The position numbers were made by a program, and so were the translations under genes. Under the pieces are notes generated by a model. It saw only the letters and a list, made by a program, of their open reading frames with translations, was not told where the DNA came from and did not search any database. A stretch of 64,000 nt of DNA, taken from positions 744,001 to 808,000 of the forward strand of contig NZ_CP109599.1 of assembly GCF_036231945.1 (NCBI RefSeq), read 5' to 3'. Within the stretch, counting starts at the first letter, position 1. Each line of letters begins with the position of its first letter. Shown here one piece after another: positions 1-11,800 of this stretch. Origin of the DNA: Streptomyces sp. NBC_01429 (GTDB taxonomy: Bacteria > Actinomycetota > Actinomycetes > Streptomycetales > Streptomycetaceae).

Positions 1-93
1 TACAGCCGTGGCCGGCGCGTGGTCGTCCCGAGACCGTCACCGCGCGAGAGGCCACCGGCGGCCGCTCAGAGGTACTCACCCGCGGGAGCCGTG

Positions 94-621
94 ATGCCAT
101 CAGTCAACTCCGGCGCGACGCCGGCCGCGCCGTCCGATCCAGCACCCGGCGCGGCCTCCGGTCCCGGGCGCACGCGGCGCGTGCTGCGTGCCCTGGCGCG
201 GCTGGTGGCCGCCGCCGCCCTCGCCTGGGACGCGTATCTGCACGCGCACCTCGCCGACCGGTACGACGCGGTCTCCGGGAGCATCGGCCAGGGCGACCTC
301 TTCCGTATCGAGGCGGGGCTGGCCGCGCTCGCCGCGCTGCTGGTGCTGGCCTGGCGCCGGGTGCCGGGCGATCTGTTCGCCTGGGTCGTCGCCGCCGGTG
401 GTCTGGCGCTGCTGCTGATCTACCGCTATGTCGACGTGGGCGCCCTGGGCCCCTTCCCGAACATGTACGAGCCCCACTGGTACACCGACAAGCGGCTGGC
501 CGTCATCGCGCAGGCGATCGCCGTCCTCGCCACCATCTATCTGCTGCTCACCCCGGTGCGCCGGACCCGAAGACGCGGCGCGCACGCGGCGGGACGAAGA
601 CGCGGCCGCCGGTCCGGCTGA
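94..621 (+). CDS. Hypothetical multi-pass membrane protein (175 aa)
   Basis: A basic, Ala/Pro-rich N-terminus of about 30 residues is followed by four hydrophobic stretches (roughly residues 32-48, 68-84, 92-108 and 137-153) and a very Arg-rich cytosolic-looking tail. No catalytic motif is visible and I do not recognise the family. The ATG start is chosen because GGGAG lies five bases upstream; an upstream in-frame GTG at the window edge has no such site. It converges on the ABC permease gene with under 50 bases between them. The function is unknown. Confidence 0.6.
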   Translation: MPSVNSGATPAAPSDPAPGAASGPGRTRRVLRALARLVAAAALAWDAYLHAHLADRYDAVSGSIGQGDLFRIEAGLAALAALLVLAWRRVPGDLFAWVVAAGGLALLLIYRYVDVGALGPFPNMYEPHWYTDKRLAVIAQAIAVLATIYLLLTPVRRTRRRGAHAAGRRRGRRSG

Positions 622-669
622 CCCGGGGCCTCCCGTCCGGATCTTGCCGTGCGGCGGCGGGGGCCGGTC

Positions 670-1470
670 TCACCCGACCGTGACGGCCCGGAAGCGGCGC
701 AGGGCGAGCAGCATGAACGCGGCCGTGATCGCGGTGGCGGAGAGCAGCGCGTAGGGCAGCGCGTGCACGACGGGCCACGCGTCGCCGACCGGGATGCCGC
801 CCGGGGGCGGGTTGCCGAAGAGCCGGCGCACGGCGGTCGCGACGGCCGAGATCGGGTTCCACTCAGCGACGGTACGGAGCGGACCGGGCATCGTGGCCGT
901 GGAGACGAAGGACGACGAGACGAAGGTGACGGGGAACAGCCAGATGAGACCGGCGCTCTGCGCCACCTCGACGCTGCGCGCCATCAGCCCGATGGTGGCT
1001 CCCACCCAGGACATCGCGAAGGCGAAGAAGAGGATGAGCAGATAGGCACCCATCATGGCGCCGAGGGAGCCGGCGACGCGCCACCCCACCAGCAGCCCGC
1101 ACAGGGAGGTGACCACCAGGGTGACCGTACTCATGATCAGGTCGGAGAGCGTTCTGCCGAGGATCACGGCCATGCGCGGCATGGGCAGCGAGCGGAAGCG
1201 GTCCACGATGCCCTTGTCCATGTCGTGGGCCAGCCCCAGCGCGGTGAAGGCCGCGTTGAAGGTGACGGCCTGGGCGAAGATGCCTCCCATCAGGAAGGTG
1301 CGGTAGTCGCCGCCGCCCAGACTGCCGCCGAAGACGTAGGCGAGCAGCAGGACGAACATGACGGGCTGGACGAGGGCGGCGATCACCGATCCCGGAGTGC
1401 GCCGCAGATTGAGCAGATTGCGCCAGGCGATGATCGACGCGTCGCGCGCCACCCGGGTCATGGACGCCAT
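670..1470 (-). CDS. ABC-2 type transporter permease, DrrB-like
   Basis: This 266-residue protein has six hydrophobic segments and the ABC-2 permease layout typical of daunorubicin-resistance DrrB proteins, including the conserved start of the family (Met-Thr-Arg-Val-Ala-Arg-Asp) and a loop with DKGIVDRFRSLPMPR. With the ATPase encoded just upstream it should form an inner-membrane exporter. The start shown has GGAGG at good spacing. A second ATG nine bases downstream would overlap the ATPase stop as ATGA, so coupling may use that one. It lies last in the NRPS-MbtH-DrrA-DrrB direction and probably exports the NRPS product; that role is inferred from context. Confidence 0.88.
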   Translation of the reverse strand: MASMTRVARDASIIAWRNLLNLRRTPGSVIAALVQPVMFVLLLAYVFGGSLGGGDYRTFLMGGIFAQAVTFNAAFTALGLAHDMDKGIVDRFRSLPMPRMAVILGRTLSDLIMSTVTLVVTSLCGLLVGWRVAGSLGAMMGAYLLILFFAFAMSWVGATIGLMARSVEVAQSAGLIWLFPVTFVSSSFVSTATMPGPLRTVAEWNPISAVATAVRRLFGNPPPGGIPVGDAWPVVHALPYALLSATAITAAFMLLALRRFRAVTVG

Positions 1471-2519
1471 GCCGCCTCCTCGTCGGTGGGGGCGCCGGCG
1501 GCGGGGACCGCGGCGAGGGTGAGTGTCCGCGGGTCGGTGTCCTGTCCGGCGGGGGCGGGCGGGCTCGGGGCGGCCTCCTGTCCGGTGAGGGCGAGGAAGG
1601 CGTCGTCCAGAGTGGGAGGGGCGAGTTCCACGTCGTGTACGGCGACGTTCGCCAGCCGCAGTCGGCCGAGCGCGTATTCGAGGGTCTCGGCGCCGTAGTC
1701 GGTGGTGACGGTGAACCGTCCGGTGCGCCGGTCGAGATCCGGTTCGTGGGCGCCCAGGGAGCGGAGCACCTCGTAGGCGCGGGAGCGGGCGGCCGGGTCG
1801 GGGACGGTCAGCGCCAGCCGCTCGCCCCCGACGCGTGCCTTCAGTTCGGCGGCGGAGCCCCGGGCGATCACCCGGCCGCTGTCGATCACGAGGATGGAGT
1901 CGGCCAGCTGGTCGGCCTCTTCCAGGTACTGCGTGGTGAGCAGGACGGTGGTGCCCGCGTCCACGAGTTCTCTGATGGACGCCCAGGTGTCCGACCTGCC
2001 CCGGGGGTCGAGGCCGGTGGTGGGTTCGTCCAGGACGACGACGGAGGGCCTGGCGACCAGCGCGCCCGCCAGGTCCAGCCGTCGCCGCATACCGCCGGAG
2101 AAGGTCCCGCTGAGCCGGTCGGCGGCCTCCTCCAGCCGGAAGCGGGTGAGGAGTTCACCGGCGCGCTGCCGGGCGGCCCGGCGGCTCATGCCGTACAGCC
2201 TGCCGACCAGATACAGGTTCTCCCGGCCGGTGAGCTTCTCGTCGACGGCCGCGTACTGGCCGGAGAGCCCCAGGTTGGCCCGTACGCTCTCCGGATCCCT
2301 GAGGACGTCGTGCCCGGCCACCCAGGCCCGCCCGGCGTCCGGCCGCAGCAGGGTGGAGAGCACCCGGACGGTGGTGGTCTTGCCCGCGCCGTTGGGGCCG
2401 AGAACGCCCAGCACGCTGCCGGCCGGTGCCTCCAGATCCACGCCCGCCAGGGCCTGTTTGTCGCCGAATCTCTTGGTGAGCCCCTCGGCGCGTATCGCCA
2501 CGGGGTGTTGAGCCGTCAT
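1458..2519 (-). CDS. ABC transporter ATP-binding protein, DrrA-like
   Basis: A 353-residue ATPase with Walker A GPNGAGKTT (near residue 40), the signature FSGGMRRRLDLAGAL, Walker B VVVLDEPTTGLDP and the H-loop region TTQYLEEADQLAD, followed by the C-terminal regulatory domain (about 230-320) seen in DrrA-type drug exporters. A GAGAGG site sits before the ATG. It overlaps the permease gene by 13 bases, so the two are coupled. The gap to the mbtH-like gene is about 78 bases and holds a short tandem repeat. The likely role is export of, or self-protection from, the peptide made by the upstream NRPS. Confidence 0.93.
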   Translation of the reverse strand: MTAQHPVAIRAEGLTKRFGDKQALAGVDLEAPAGSVLGVLGPNGAGKTTTVRVLSTLLRPDAGRAWVAGHDVLRDPESVRANLGLSGQYAAVDEKLTGRENLYLVGRLYGMSRRAARQRAGELLTRFRLEEAADRLSGTFSGGMRRRLDLAGALVARPSVVVLDEPTTGLDPRGRSDTWASIRELVDAGTTVLLTTQYLEEADQLADSILVIDSGRVIARGSAAELKARVGGERLALTVPDPAARSRAYEVLRSLGAHEPDLDRRTGRFTVTTDYGAETLEYALGRLRLANVAVHDVELAPPTLDDAFLALTGQEAAPSPPAPAGQDTDPRTLTLAAVPAAGAPTDEEAAWRP

Positions 2520-2540
2520 CGTTGCCTCTCGTCGGCCGCG

Positions 2541-2574
2541 CGGGCCGGTCGGACGTGCGGGCCGGTCGGACGTG
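2541..2574. repeat. 17-bp tandem repeat, two copies
   Basis: Two exact copies of CGGGCCGGTCGGACGTG lie back to back in the gap between the mbtH-like gene and the DrrA-like gene, followed by a partial third copy (CGGG). The repeat lies within the presumed polycistronic transcript. Nothing suggests a protein-coding role. Confidence 0.8.
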
Positions 2575-2597
2575 CGGGCAGGGCCGGGTGCGCGAGG

Positions 2598-2804
2598 TCA
2601 TCCCACCGCCGTGCGCGCGCTCCTGGGCGTCAGGTCCGTCCAGTTGAGGTCCACGTACTCCAGGCAGGCCGCCTGGTCCGCCGGGCCGAAGACCTGGTCC
2701 CAGCCGTCCGGGACGTCTGCGAAGGAGGGCCACAGGGCGTGCTGGTCCTCGGCGTTGACCACGACGTGGTGCTGGGTCCTGGGGTCGTCGAAGGGGTTCG
2801 TCAT
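2598..2804 (-). CDS. MbtH-like protein
   Basis: A 68-residue MbtH-family protein. It shows the family hallmarks: an MTNPFDD start, NAEDQHALWPSFADVP, then GW, and the C-terminal YVDLNWTDLTPRSAR. MbtH proteins bind adenylation domains and raise their solubility and activity. The ATG overlaps the NRPS stop codon as ATGA, so NRPS and MbtH are translationally coupled, as expected for an obligate partner. The start at this overlap gives exactly the usual family length; longer upstream extension is out of family character. Confidence 0.95.
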   Translation of the reverse strand: MTNPFDDPRTQHHVVVNAEDQHALWPSFADVPDGWDQVFGPADQAACLEYVDLNWTDLTPRSARTAVG

Positions 2805-5800
2805 GACGGGTCTCCTTGTGCGGTGCGGTGAGTGGTGGCGCGCAGGGCCGCGGCCACGGTGACGCCGATCCGCTCCCTGGCGGCCGGCTGCATCATCTGG
2901 GCGTGGGCGCACGCCACGTCGTGGTTCTCGATGGGGCCGTCGATGTACGGCGCCCACAGGCCGGTCCCGAAGGTGTGGCCGGCCCGGTCCTCGGTCGCGG
3001 TGAAGAAGAGCACGGGGCCGTGGAACGTACGGGGGGTGTACGCCCTCATCAGGCGTGACTGGCCGGCGAAGTTGTCGACCATCGCGTCGATGGTGACGGG
3101 TTCGAGCGAGCCCAGCGGGCTGCCGATCCGCCGGAACTCGTCGCGCACGGACGCCGCGTCGACCGCGCCCGCGCCCTCCAGCGCCGCCGCGTCCACGCCC
3201 AGGTTGCTGAGCAGCGCGCGGAAGACGGTGTCGCGTCCCGCGGTGTCCAGGTCGTCCAGCGGGGGCAGCGGGAAGGCGTCCAGGATGGCGAGCAGAGCGA
3301 CCTGTTCACCGGCCTCCTGGAGCTGGACGGCGACCTCCTGGACGACGTTGCCGCCGAAGGACCAGCCGAGCAGGTGGTAGGGACCGTGCGGCTGGACCGT
3401 GCGCAGCTCCTCGACGTAGACGGCGGCCATGGCCTCGATCGAGTCCGGGAAGGCGGCGGCGCCGTCGAGGTTCGGGGTCTGGAGTCCGTACACGGGCCGG
3501 TCGCTGTCCAGGTGCGGCAGCAGTCCGCCGTACGACCAGGCGAGTCCGCCGGCCGGGTGGACGCAGAACAGCGGCGGCCGGTCGCCCGGGGTACGCAGCG
3601 GCAGCAGGGTGGCGAGCGCGTTGTCGGCGGCGCCGTCCAGCAGCCGGTCCGCCAGCGCCGCGACGGTGGGCGCCTCGAAGAGCGTGCGGATGGACACCTC
3701 CACGCCGAGCGCCGTTCGGATGCGGCCGATGAGCCGGGTGGCGAGCATCGAGTGGCCGCCGAGCGCGAAGAAGTCGTCGTCGATCATGACCTGTTCGACG
3801 CCGAGCACCTCGGCGAACAGGGTGCACAGGACGTCCTCGCGCGGGCCTCGGGGGGCCCGGCCCCCGGAGCCGGTCCTGGCGGGCGCGGGGTCGGGCAGGG
3901 CCCGGCGGTCCAGCTTGCCGCTGGGGGTCAGCGGGATCCGGTCGAGGATCTGCCAGCCGGCCGGGACCATGTAGGCGGGCAGCAGGCGGGCCGCGTGGTC
4001 GCGTACGGCGTCCAGGACGTCCTGGTCGAAGCCTTCGGCGAGGACGAGGTACGCGGCGAGGCGCGCCTCGGCCCCTTCGGCGCCGTGGGCGACGACCGCC
4101 GCATGGGCGACGCCGGGGTGCGAGGCGAGGACCGCGGCCGTCTCGTCGGGTTCGACGCGAAAGCCCCTGATCTTGAGCTGGCCGTCGGAGCGTCCGGCGA
4201 ACTCCAGGGCGCCGTCTGCCGTGCGCCGGGCGCGGTCGCCGGTGCGGTACATCCGGGCGCCGGCGGGGCCGTACGGGTCGGGCGGGAAGGCGGCGGCGGT
4301 CTCGGCGGGCCGGCCGTGGTAGCCCAGGGCGAGGCTGTCACCGGCGAGGTAGAGGTCGCCCTCGACGCCGGTGGGCACCGGGCGCAGCGTCGCGTCCAGG
4401 AGGTAGGCGCGGGTGCCGGTGACCGGGGTGCCCAGGACGGGGCGTTCGGCCGAGCCGCGGCCCGCGCCGATGGGCGCCTCCAGGGTGTCGACGGTGGCCT
4501 CGGTGGGGCCGTAGAAGTTCCAGCCGCGCACTCCGGTGACGGCCCGCAGCTCGGTCCAGAGCGCGGCGGGTACGGCCTCGCCGCCCAGGATCAGTACGGC
4601 GGGGCGGTGGGCGCCGTCGGCGAGGAGGCCGAGGTCCAGCAGCTGGCGCAGGTGGGTCGGGGTGGTCTCCAGGACGTCGAGGCCGCGTGCCCGTACGCAG
4701 GCGACGAGGGATTCCGGGTCGCGCCGGGTGAGGTCGTCCAGGACGTGCAGATGGTGACCGTCGATCATCCAGAGCACCGGGTCCCAGGACGCGTCGAAGG
4801 ACAGGGCGGCCGTGAGGGCGATGTCGAGCCGCTTCCCGTCGGCGTCCCGGACGGCGGGGGCGAAGACGTGCTGCCGGTGGTGTTCCAGCAGCCGGGCCAG
4901 CGAGCCGTGGCCGACGAGGACGCCCTTGGGCCGGCCGGTCGAGCCGGAGGTGTGCAGCAGGTACGCGGCGTCGCCGGAGGCGGGCCGGTCCGGGACGGCG
5001 CCGGGGGCGCCGCACTCCAGCGCCCCGGCCGCCTCGTCGCCGTCCAGGAGCAGTTGGGGTACGGAGCCGGGGATCCGGTCGGCCGTGGCGCGCGCGGTGA
5101 CGGCCAGCCGGGGGCGGGCGTCGGCCAGGACGGCTTCGATCCGGCCGTCGGGCAGGGACGCGTCGAGGGGCGCGTAGACGGCGCCCGCCTTCAGTACGCC
5201 GAGGAGGGCGACGATCGAGTCGGTGGAGCGGGGCAGCAGGACCGCCACCGGTTCGCCGCGCCGTACGCCCGACGCCGCGAGCAGCGCGGCGAGCCGGTCG
5301 GAGCGTATGTCCAGCTCCGGGAAGGAGAGCCGGCCGTCGGGCGCGGTGACCGCGAGGTCGCCGCTGCGCGCCTCCCGCACGGTCCGCGCGAACCGGTCGA
5401 GGACCGTGCCCGCGTCCCCGGCGGCCGGGCCGCCGTCGCCGAGGGCGAGAAGGCGGGCCTCCTCGTCCGGATCGACCAGGGTCAGCGCGGAGAGCGGGGT
5501 GTCGGGCGCGGTGACGGCGAGCTGGACGAGCCGGGCGAACCAGTCCGCGATCCGTCGGGCCGTGGCGCTGTCGAAGAGGTCGGCGCCGAACTCCAGGGTG
5601 GCGTCGAGGACGGTGGAGCCGTCCGCGCCGCCGGGCCGCTCGGTGAAGCCGAAGGAGAGGTCGAACTTGGCTCCCCCGGTCTCCACCCCGTCGAGTTCGG
5701 CGTGCAGCCCCGGCAGGTCCAGCCGGGGTGCCCGGTTGTTGTTGAGGGTCAGCATCACCTGGAAGAGCGGGTGGCGGGCGAGGGACCTGGTGGGCTGGAG

Positions 5801-8800
5801 TTCCTCCACGAGCCGCTCGAAGGGCAGTTCCTGGTGGGCGTAGGCGGCGAGGTCCGTCTCCCGTACCCGGCCGAGCAGTTCGCGGAAGGCCGGGTCGCCG
5901 GCCGTGCTGACGCGCAGCGCGAGGGTGTTGACGAAGAAGCCGACGAGTCCGTCGAGCGCCTCGTCCGTGCGGCCGGCGACCGGGGTGCCGATCGTGAGGT
6001 CGTCGCCGGAGCCCACCCGGTGCAGCAGCGCGGCGAGCGCGGCGTGCAGCACCATGAACGTGCTGGTGGCGGAGGACTTGGCGAGCCGGGAGAGGTTCTC
6101 GGTGGTGTCCCCGGCGAGCTGGAAGGTGATCGTGCCGCCCCGGCCGGAGGAGACGGCGGGCCGCGGCCGGTCGGCGGGCAGCGGGGTCTCCTCGGGCGCC
6201 CCGGCCATGCGCGCCGTCCAGTGGGCGAGCTGCCGGGCGGCGAGCGAGTCGGCGCTGTCCGCCGGGCCGAGCAGGGCGTTCTGCCACAGGGCGTAGTCGG
6301 CGTACTGCACGGGAAGCGGCGCCCAGCTGGGGGCGCGGCCCGCCGTACGGGCCGAGTAGGCACCGGCGAGGTCTTCCGCCAGCGGGCCCATCGACCAGCC
6401 GTCGGCGGCGATGTGATGGACCGTCATCAACAGGACGTGGCTGTCCTCGGCCAGCTCGAACAGCTCCGCGCGCAGCGGGAGGTGGCCGGCCAGGTCGAAG
6501 GGGAGGGTGGCGGCGGCCCGCAGCGCCGGGGCGAGCGTGGCCTCGGTGACGCGGGTGACCGGCAGGCCGGGGCGCGCGTCGCCGGGGTCGAGCACGGCCT
6601 GGAAGGGCTCGTCGTCGCTCTCCTGGATCAGGGTGCGCAGGCTCTCGTGGCGCGCCACCACGTCGGCGAGCGCGCGGTGCAGGGCGGCCCGGTCCAGCTC
6701 GCCGGTCAGCCGGACGGCGATCGGGATGTGGTAGGCGCCGTCGTCCGGGTCCATCCGGTGCAGGAACCACAGCCGCCGCTGGGCGGCGGACAGCGGGGGC
6801 AGCGCCGGCCGGCTGCCGCGCCGCAGCGCGGGCCGGGCGGTGCCCGCCTCGTCGAGGCGCTCGGCGAGGGCGGCCGGGGTGGTCGATTCGAAGAGGGAGC
6901 GTACGGGCAGTTCGACGCCGAACGCGGCCCTGATCCGGCCGACCAGCCGGGTGGCGAGCAGGGAGTGTCCGCCCAGTTCGAAGAAGTCGCCGGTGCGGGA
7001 GACGCGTTCGTGGCCGAGGCTCTCCGCGAACAGCGCGCACAGGATCTCCTCCCGTGCGGAGCGGGGCGGGTCCTCGTCGGCCTCGCCGCTCCCGTCCGTC
7101 GTCGGCAGCGCGTCGAAGTCGACCTTGCCGTGCGGGGTCAGCGGGAGCGACCCGACGGGGACGACGGTGGCGGGGACCATGTAGCCGGGCAGCCGGTCGG
7201 CCACGAAGGAGCGCAGGCCGCGCGCGGACAGCCGCTGTCCGTCGCAGGCCACGGCCCAGGCGACGAGCCGGCCCTCGCCGTGCGCGTCGGGGCGTACGGC
7301 GACGGCGGCCCTGGCCACATCGGGGTGGCCGGTGAGCGCGGCCTCGACCTCGCCGGTCTCGACGCGGAAGCCGCGTACCTTGATCTGCCCGTCGGCGCGG
7401 CCGACGTACTCCAGCCGGCCGTCCCGGCGCCGGACGAGGTCGCCGGTGCGGTACATCCGCGCGCCCGGCGCGCCGTGCGGGTCGGGCAGGAAGCGGGCGG
7501 CGGTCGCCGAGGTGCGGTTCTCGTATCCGCGGGCCAGGCCGGTCCCGGAGAGGTACAGCTCGCCGGTCGCGCCGGGGGCCACCGGACGCAGCCGCGCGTC
7601 GAGCACCCGGGCACGGGTGTGCGAGACGGGCCGGCCCAGATGGGGCCGGGTGCCGTTGGTGATCCGGCCCATCACACTGTCGACGGTGGCTTCCGTGGGG
7701 CCGTACAGGTTCCACACGGCGATGTCGTGCAGGGAGCCCAGTTCGTTCCAGAGCGCCTCGTTGACGGCCTCGCCGCCGAGGGCGAGGACCCGGGGCCGGG
7801 GCCGGCCGGGGGCGAACAGGCCGCAGCTCCTGAGCTGTTCGAGGAAGGACGGGGTGGTCTCGACGACGTCGATCGCCCGCTCGTGCAGCAGTGCGGTGAG
7901 CGCCTCGGGGTCGCGGCGGGTGTCGTGGTCCACGAGGTGGAGTTCGTGTCCCGCGATCATCCAGAGCAGCGGGTCCCAGGAGGCGTCGAAGGTGGTCGCG
8001 GCGGTGAGCGCGACGCGCAGCGGCAGGTCGTTGTTCTCCGTCTCGGCGGGCGCCATCAGCTTCTCGCGGTGGCTGGCGAAGAGGTTGGCGAGCGAACGGT
8101 GCTCGACCACCACGCCCTTGGGCCGGCCGGTGGAGCCGGAGGTGTAGAGCACATAGGCCGCGTCGTGGGGGCGTGGCGGGTCGGGGAGTTCAGTGCCGGG
8201 GACGGCAGCGGTGGCGGAGTCCAGGAGGAGCTGCTCGGGGCCGGGCGGCAGGGCGTCGCGGGTCTCGGCGGAGGTCAGCACGAGTCGGGGCGAGGCGGTG
8301 TCGAGGATCAGCTCGTTGCGGGCGCGCGGGTGGGACGGGTCGAGGGGGACGTAGACCGCTCCGGCGCGCAGCACACCGATGATCGCGACGATGTGCGCGG
8401 TGGTCCTGGGCAGGGCGACCGCCACCCGGTCGCCGCGCCGCACGCCCGACTCCCCCAGTCTCCCGGCGAGTTGACCGGAGCGCTCCAGCAGGTCGCCGAA
8501 GGTGAGCCGGCCGTCGGTGGCGACGACGGCCGTGCGTCCCGGGGTGACGACGGCGCGGGTGGTGAGGATGTCGAGGACCGTCCAGTCGGGGCCCGCGGGT
8601 CCCGACTGGCCGAGCGGCGTGGCGGCGGACGGCAGCGGGAGGGTGCGCGGCAGTTCGTCGAGCGCGGCGCGGCGCTGGTCGGGGGTGAGGAACTCGACGT
8701 CCGTGAAGGACTGTTCGGGGTGGGCGAGCAGTTGGGCGAGTAGCCGGGTGAAGTGTTCGACGAAGCGCTCGGCGGTGGCGCGCTCGAAGAGGTCCTGGCT

Positions 8801-11800
8801 GAACTCCAGTTCGCCGCTGATGCCGGTGTGCGCGCCGTCGGTGTCGTGGTGTTCCGCGAGGTCCCAGGTCAGGTCGAACTTGGCACCGGCCCGGCCGATG
8901 GACGCGTCGTGGCGTACGGCGAGTCCGTCGAGCGCGGTGCGCGGCGCGGGCGCGTTGTTGAGGCTGAGCATGACCTGGAAGAGAGGGTGCCGGGACAGGG
9001 AGCGGGAGGGCGCCAGCTCCTCCACGAGCCGCTCGAAGGGCAGTTCCTGGTGGGCGTAGGCGGCCAGGTCGGCGTCGCGTACCCGCCGCACCAGTTCGGG
9101 GAAGGCGGGGGCGCCGGAGGTGTCGGCGCGCAGGACGAGGGTGTTGACGAAGAAGCCGACCATCTCGGTGAGGCTCTCGTCGGTGCGGCCGGCGACCGGG
9201 GTGCCGATCGCGAGGTCGTCCCCGGCGCCGAGCCTGGTCATCAGCGCGGCGAGCGCGGCGTGCAGCACCATGAAGGAGCTGGCGCCGCTGTCGCCCGCCA
9301 GTTCGGCGAGCGCCCGGTGGGTGGCGGCGTCGAGGCGTACGGGTACGGTGCCGCCCTGCCCGGAGGGCCTGGCGGGGCGCGGCCGGTCGGCCGGGAAGGT
9401 GATCTCGGGCGGGAGGCCGTCGAGGACGGCGGCCCAGTGGGTGAGGCGGCGCCGGGCGAGGCTGTCCTCGTCGTCCGGGTCGCCGAGCAGGGCGCGCTGC
9501 CAGATCGCGAAGTCGGCGTACTGGACGGTGAGCGGCTCCCGGTCCGGGGCTGCGCCCCGGCGGCGCGCGGCGTACGCGTCGGACAGGTCGCGCATCAGCG
9601 GGCCCATCGACCAGCCGTCGGCGGCAATGTGATGGATCGTCAGTATCAGGATCCACTCGGCGTGGTCCACGGAGAACAGCTGGGCGCGCACGGGTATGTC
9701 GCGGTCGAGGGCGAAGGGCCGGTCGTCGGGGCGCACCGGCGCGCCGGCCGTGGCGACGGCCATCCGCAGCGGCAGCCGGGCGGCTTCGGGCGGCAGGACG
9801 CGCTGGTGGGGGCCGTCCTCGTCCTCGGCGAAGACGGTACGCAGGCTCTCGTGCCGCCGTACCAGGTCCTCCAGGGCCGCGGCCAGGGCCGTACGGTCGA
9901 GCCGTCCCGTCAGGCGCAGCGCGATGGGCAGATGGTAGGCGGGGCCCGCCTCGCCCATCCGTTCCAGCAGCCACAGCCGCTGCTGGCCGAAGGAGAGCGG
10001 CACGCGGGCGGGGCGCGGCTCGACCGCAGCGACCGGCGCCCTGGCGGGGGACGCGGTGTCCAGGAGGGCGGCCAGGGCCGCCGGGGTCGGGGTCTCGAAC
10101 AGCGCCCGGATCGGCACCTCGGCGCCGAAGGCCGCGCGGATCAGGCTCACCAGCCGGGTCGCCAGCAGGGAGTGGCCGCCGAGCGCGAAGAAGCTGTCGT
10201 CGCGGCCGACCCGGGGCAGGCCGAGGCAGGCGGCGAACAGCTCGCACATCCGCTCCTCGCGCGGGGTGCGCGCCTCGGCGCCGGAGGTGGCGACGGGCAG
10301 GGCCTCGGGGAGCCGGTCGGTGTCGAGTTTGCCGTGCGGGGTGAGCGGGAGGCGGTCCACGGTGGCGTAGGCGGTGGGCACCATGTGCTCGGGGAGCAGC
10401 GCGGCCAGCGCGTCCCGGATCCGCGCCGGGTCGGTGGTCCCGTCAGCCGGTTCCGTCACCAGGTAGGCGGCGAGCCGTTCGACGCCCGCGGCGGGGGTGG
10501 TCAGCGCCACGGCAGCGGCGCTGACACCGGGCAGGGTGCGCAGCGCGGCCTCGATCTCGCCGGTCTCCACGCGGTGGCCCCGGACCTTGATCTGGCGGTC
10601 GACGCGGCCGAGGAACTCCAGTGTGCCGCTCTCGCTCCAGCGGGCCAGGTCGCCGGTGCGGTACATCCGGGCGCCGGGCGGGCCGAACGGGTCGGGCAGG
10701 AAGCGTTCGGCGGTCAGCCCGGGCCGTCCCGAGTAGCCGCGCGCCACGCCCTCCCCGGACAGGTACAGCTCACCGGCGGTGCCCTGGGGCACCGGGTGGA
10801 GCGCGGGGTCGAGGACATAGGCCCCGGCGCCGCTGACGGGGCGTCCGATGGCGGGGAACGGGCCGGTGACGCGGGTGGTGACCGCGTCGACCGTGGTCTC
10901 GGTGGGACCGTAGAAGTTGTAGACGAGCAGCTCGGGGCGGCCGGCCAGTTCGTGCCAGAGAGAGTCGTCCACGGCCTCGCCGCCGAGGGCGATCACCCGG
11001 GGGCGGTGCGCGGGGCCGGTGAGCAGGCCCGCCGTGAGCAGTTGGCGCAGGTGGGTGGGGGTGGTCTCGATGGCGTCGACGCGCTGTTCGGCGAGGAGGG
11101 CGACCAGCGCCTCGGGGTCGCGGCGGGTGGTGTCGTCGACGATGTGCAGCTCGTGGCCCTCGGCCATCCACAGGACCGGGTCCCAGGAGGCGTCGAAGGA
11201 GGTGGGGGCGGTGAGGGCGACCCGCAGCCGGCGCCCGAGGGCCCGTTCGGCCTCCGCGTGGGCCTCCTGGCGGTGGTGGTCGAGGAGGTTGCTGAGCGAA
11301 CGGTGCTCCACGACCACGCCTTTGGGGCGGCCGGTGGAGCCGGAGGTGTAGATGACGTACGCGGCGTCGTGGGCGCCGGGCACGACCGGGGAGCCCGTTC
11401 CCGCGCCGGGCGCCGCGAGCGCTTCGGCCGGGTCGACCAGCGGGAGGCCGCCGGCGGGGTCCAGCAGCGGCGCGGTGCGCGCGGTGGCCACCAGGGCGAC
11501 CGGCCGGGAGTCCTCGATCATGTACGCGATCCGGTCGGCGGGGTACGCGGGGTCGACCGGGAGGTAGGCGGCCCCGGTCCGCATGACCGCGAGCATCGCG
11601 ACGATCAGGTCCGTGGAGCGGGGCAGTCCGACGGCGACGCGGGTGCCGGGACCGGCGCCGCGCGCGGAGAGCGCGGCGGCGAGCGCGGCGACCCGCTCGT
11701 CCAGCCGGGCGAAGGTCAGCCGGGCGTCGCCGGACACCACGGCGGTCGCTTCGGGCGTCAGGCGGGCCTGCCGGGCGAGCTGGGCGGGCAGGGGCGCGGA

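Noticed and set aside
4338..7715. 1125-codon frame on the minus strand inside the NRPS, another frame
   Set aside because: Arg/Pro/Gly-rich low-complexity translation in an alternative frame, with no domain and no start context.
3374..8743. Very long open frame on the plus strand across the NRPS
   Set aside because: It is antisense to NRPS modules, is Gly/Val/Arg/Gln-rich with no recognisable domain, and comes from the GC-skewed codon positions of the real gene.
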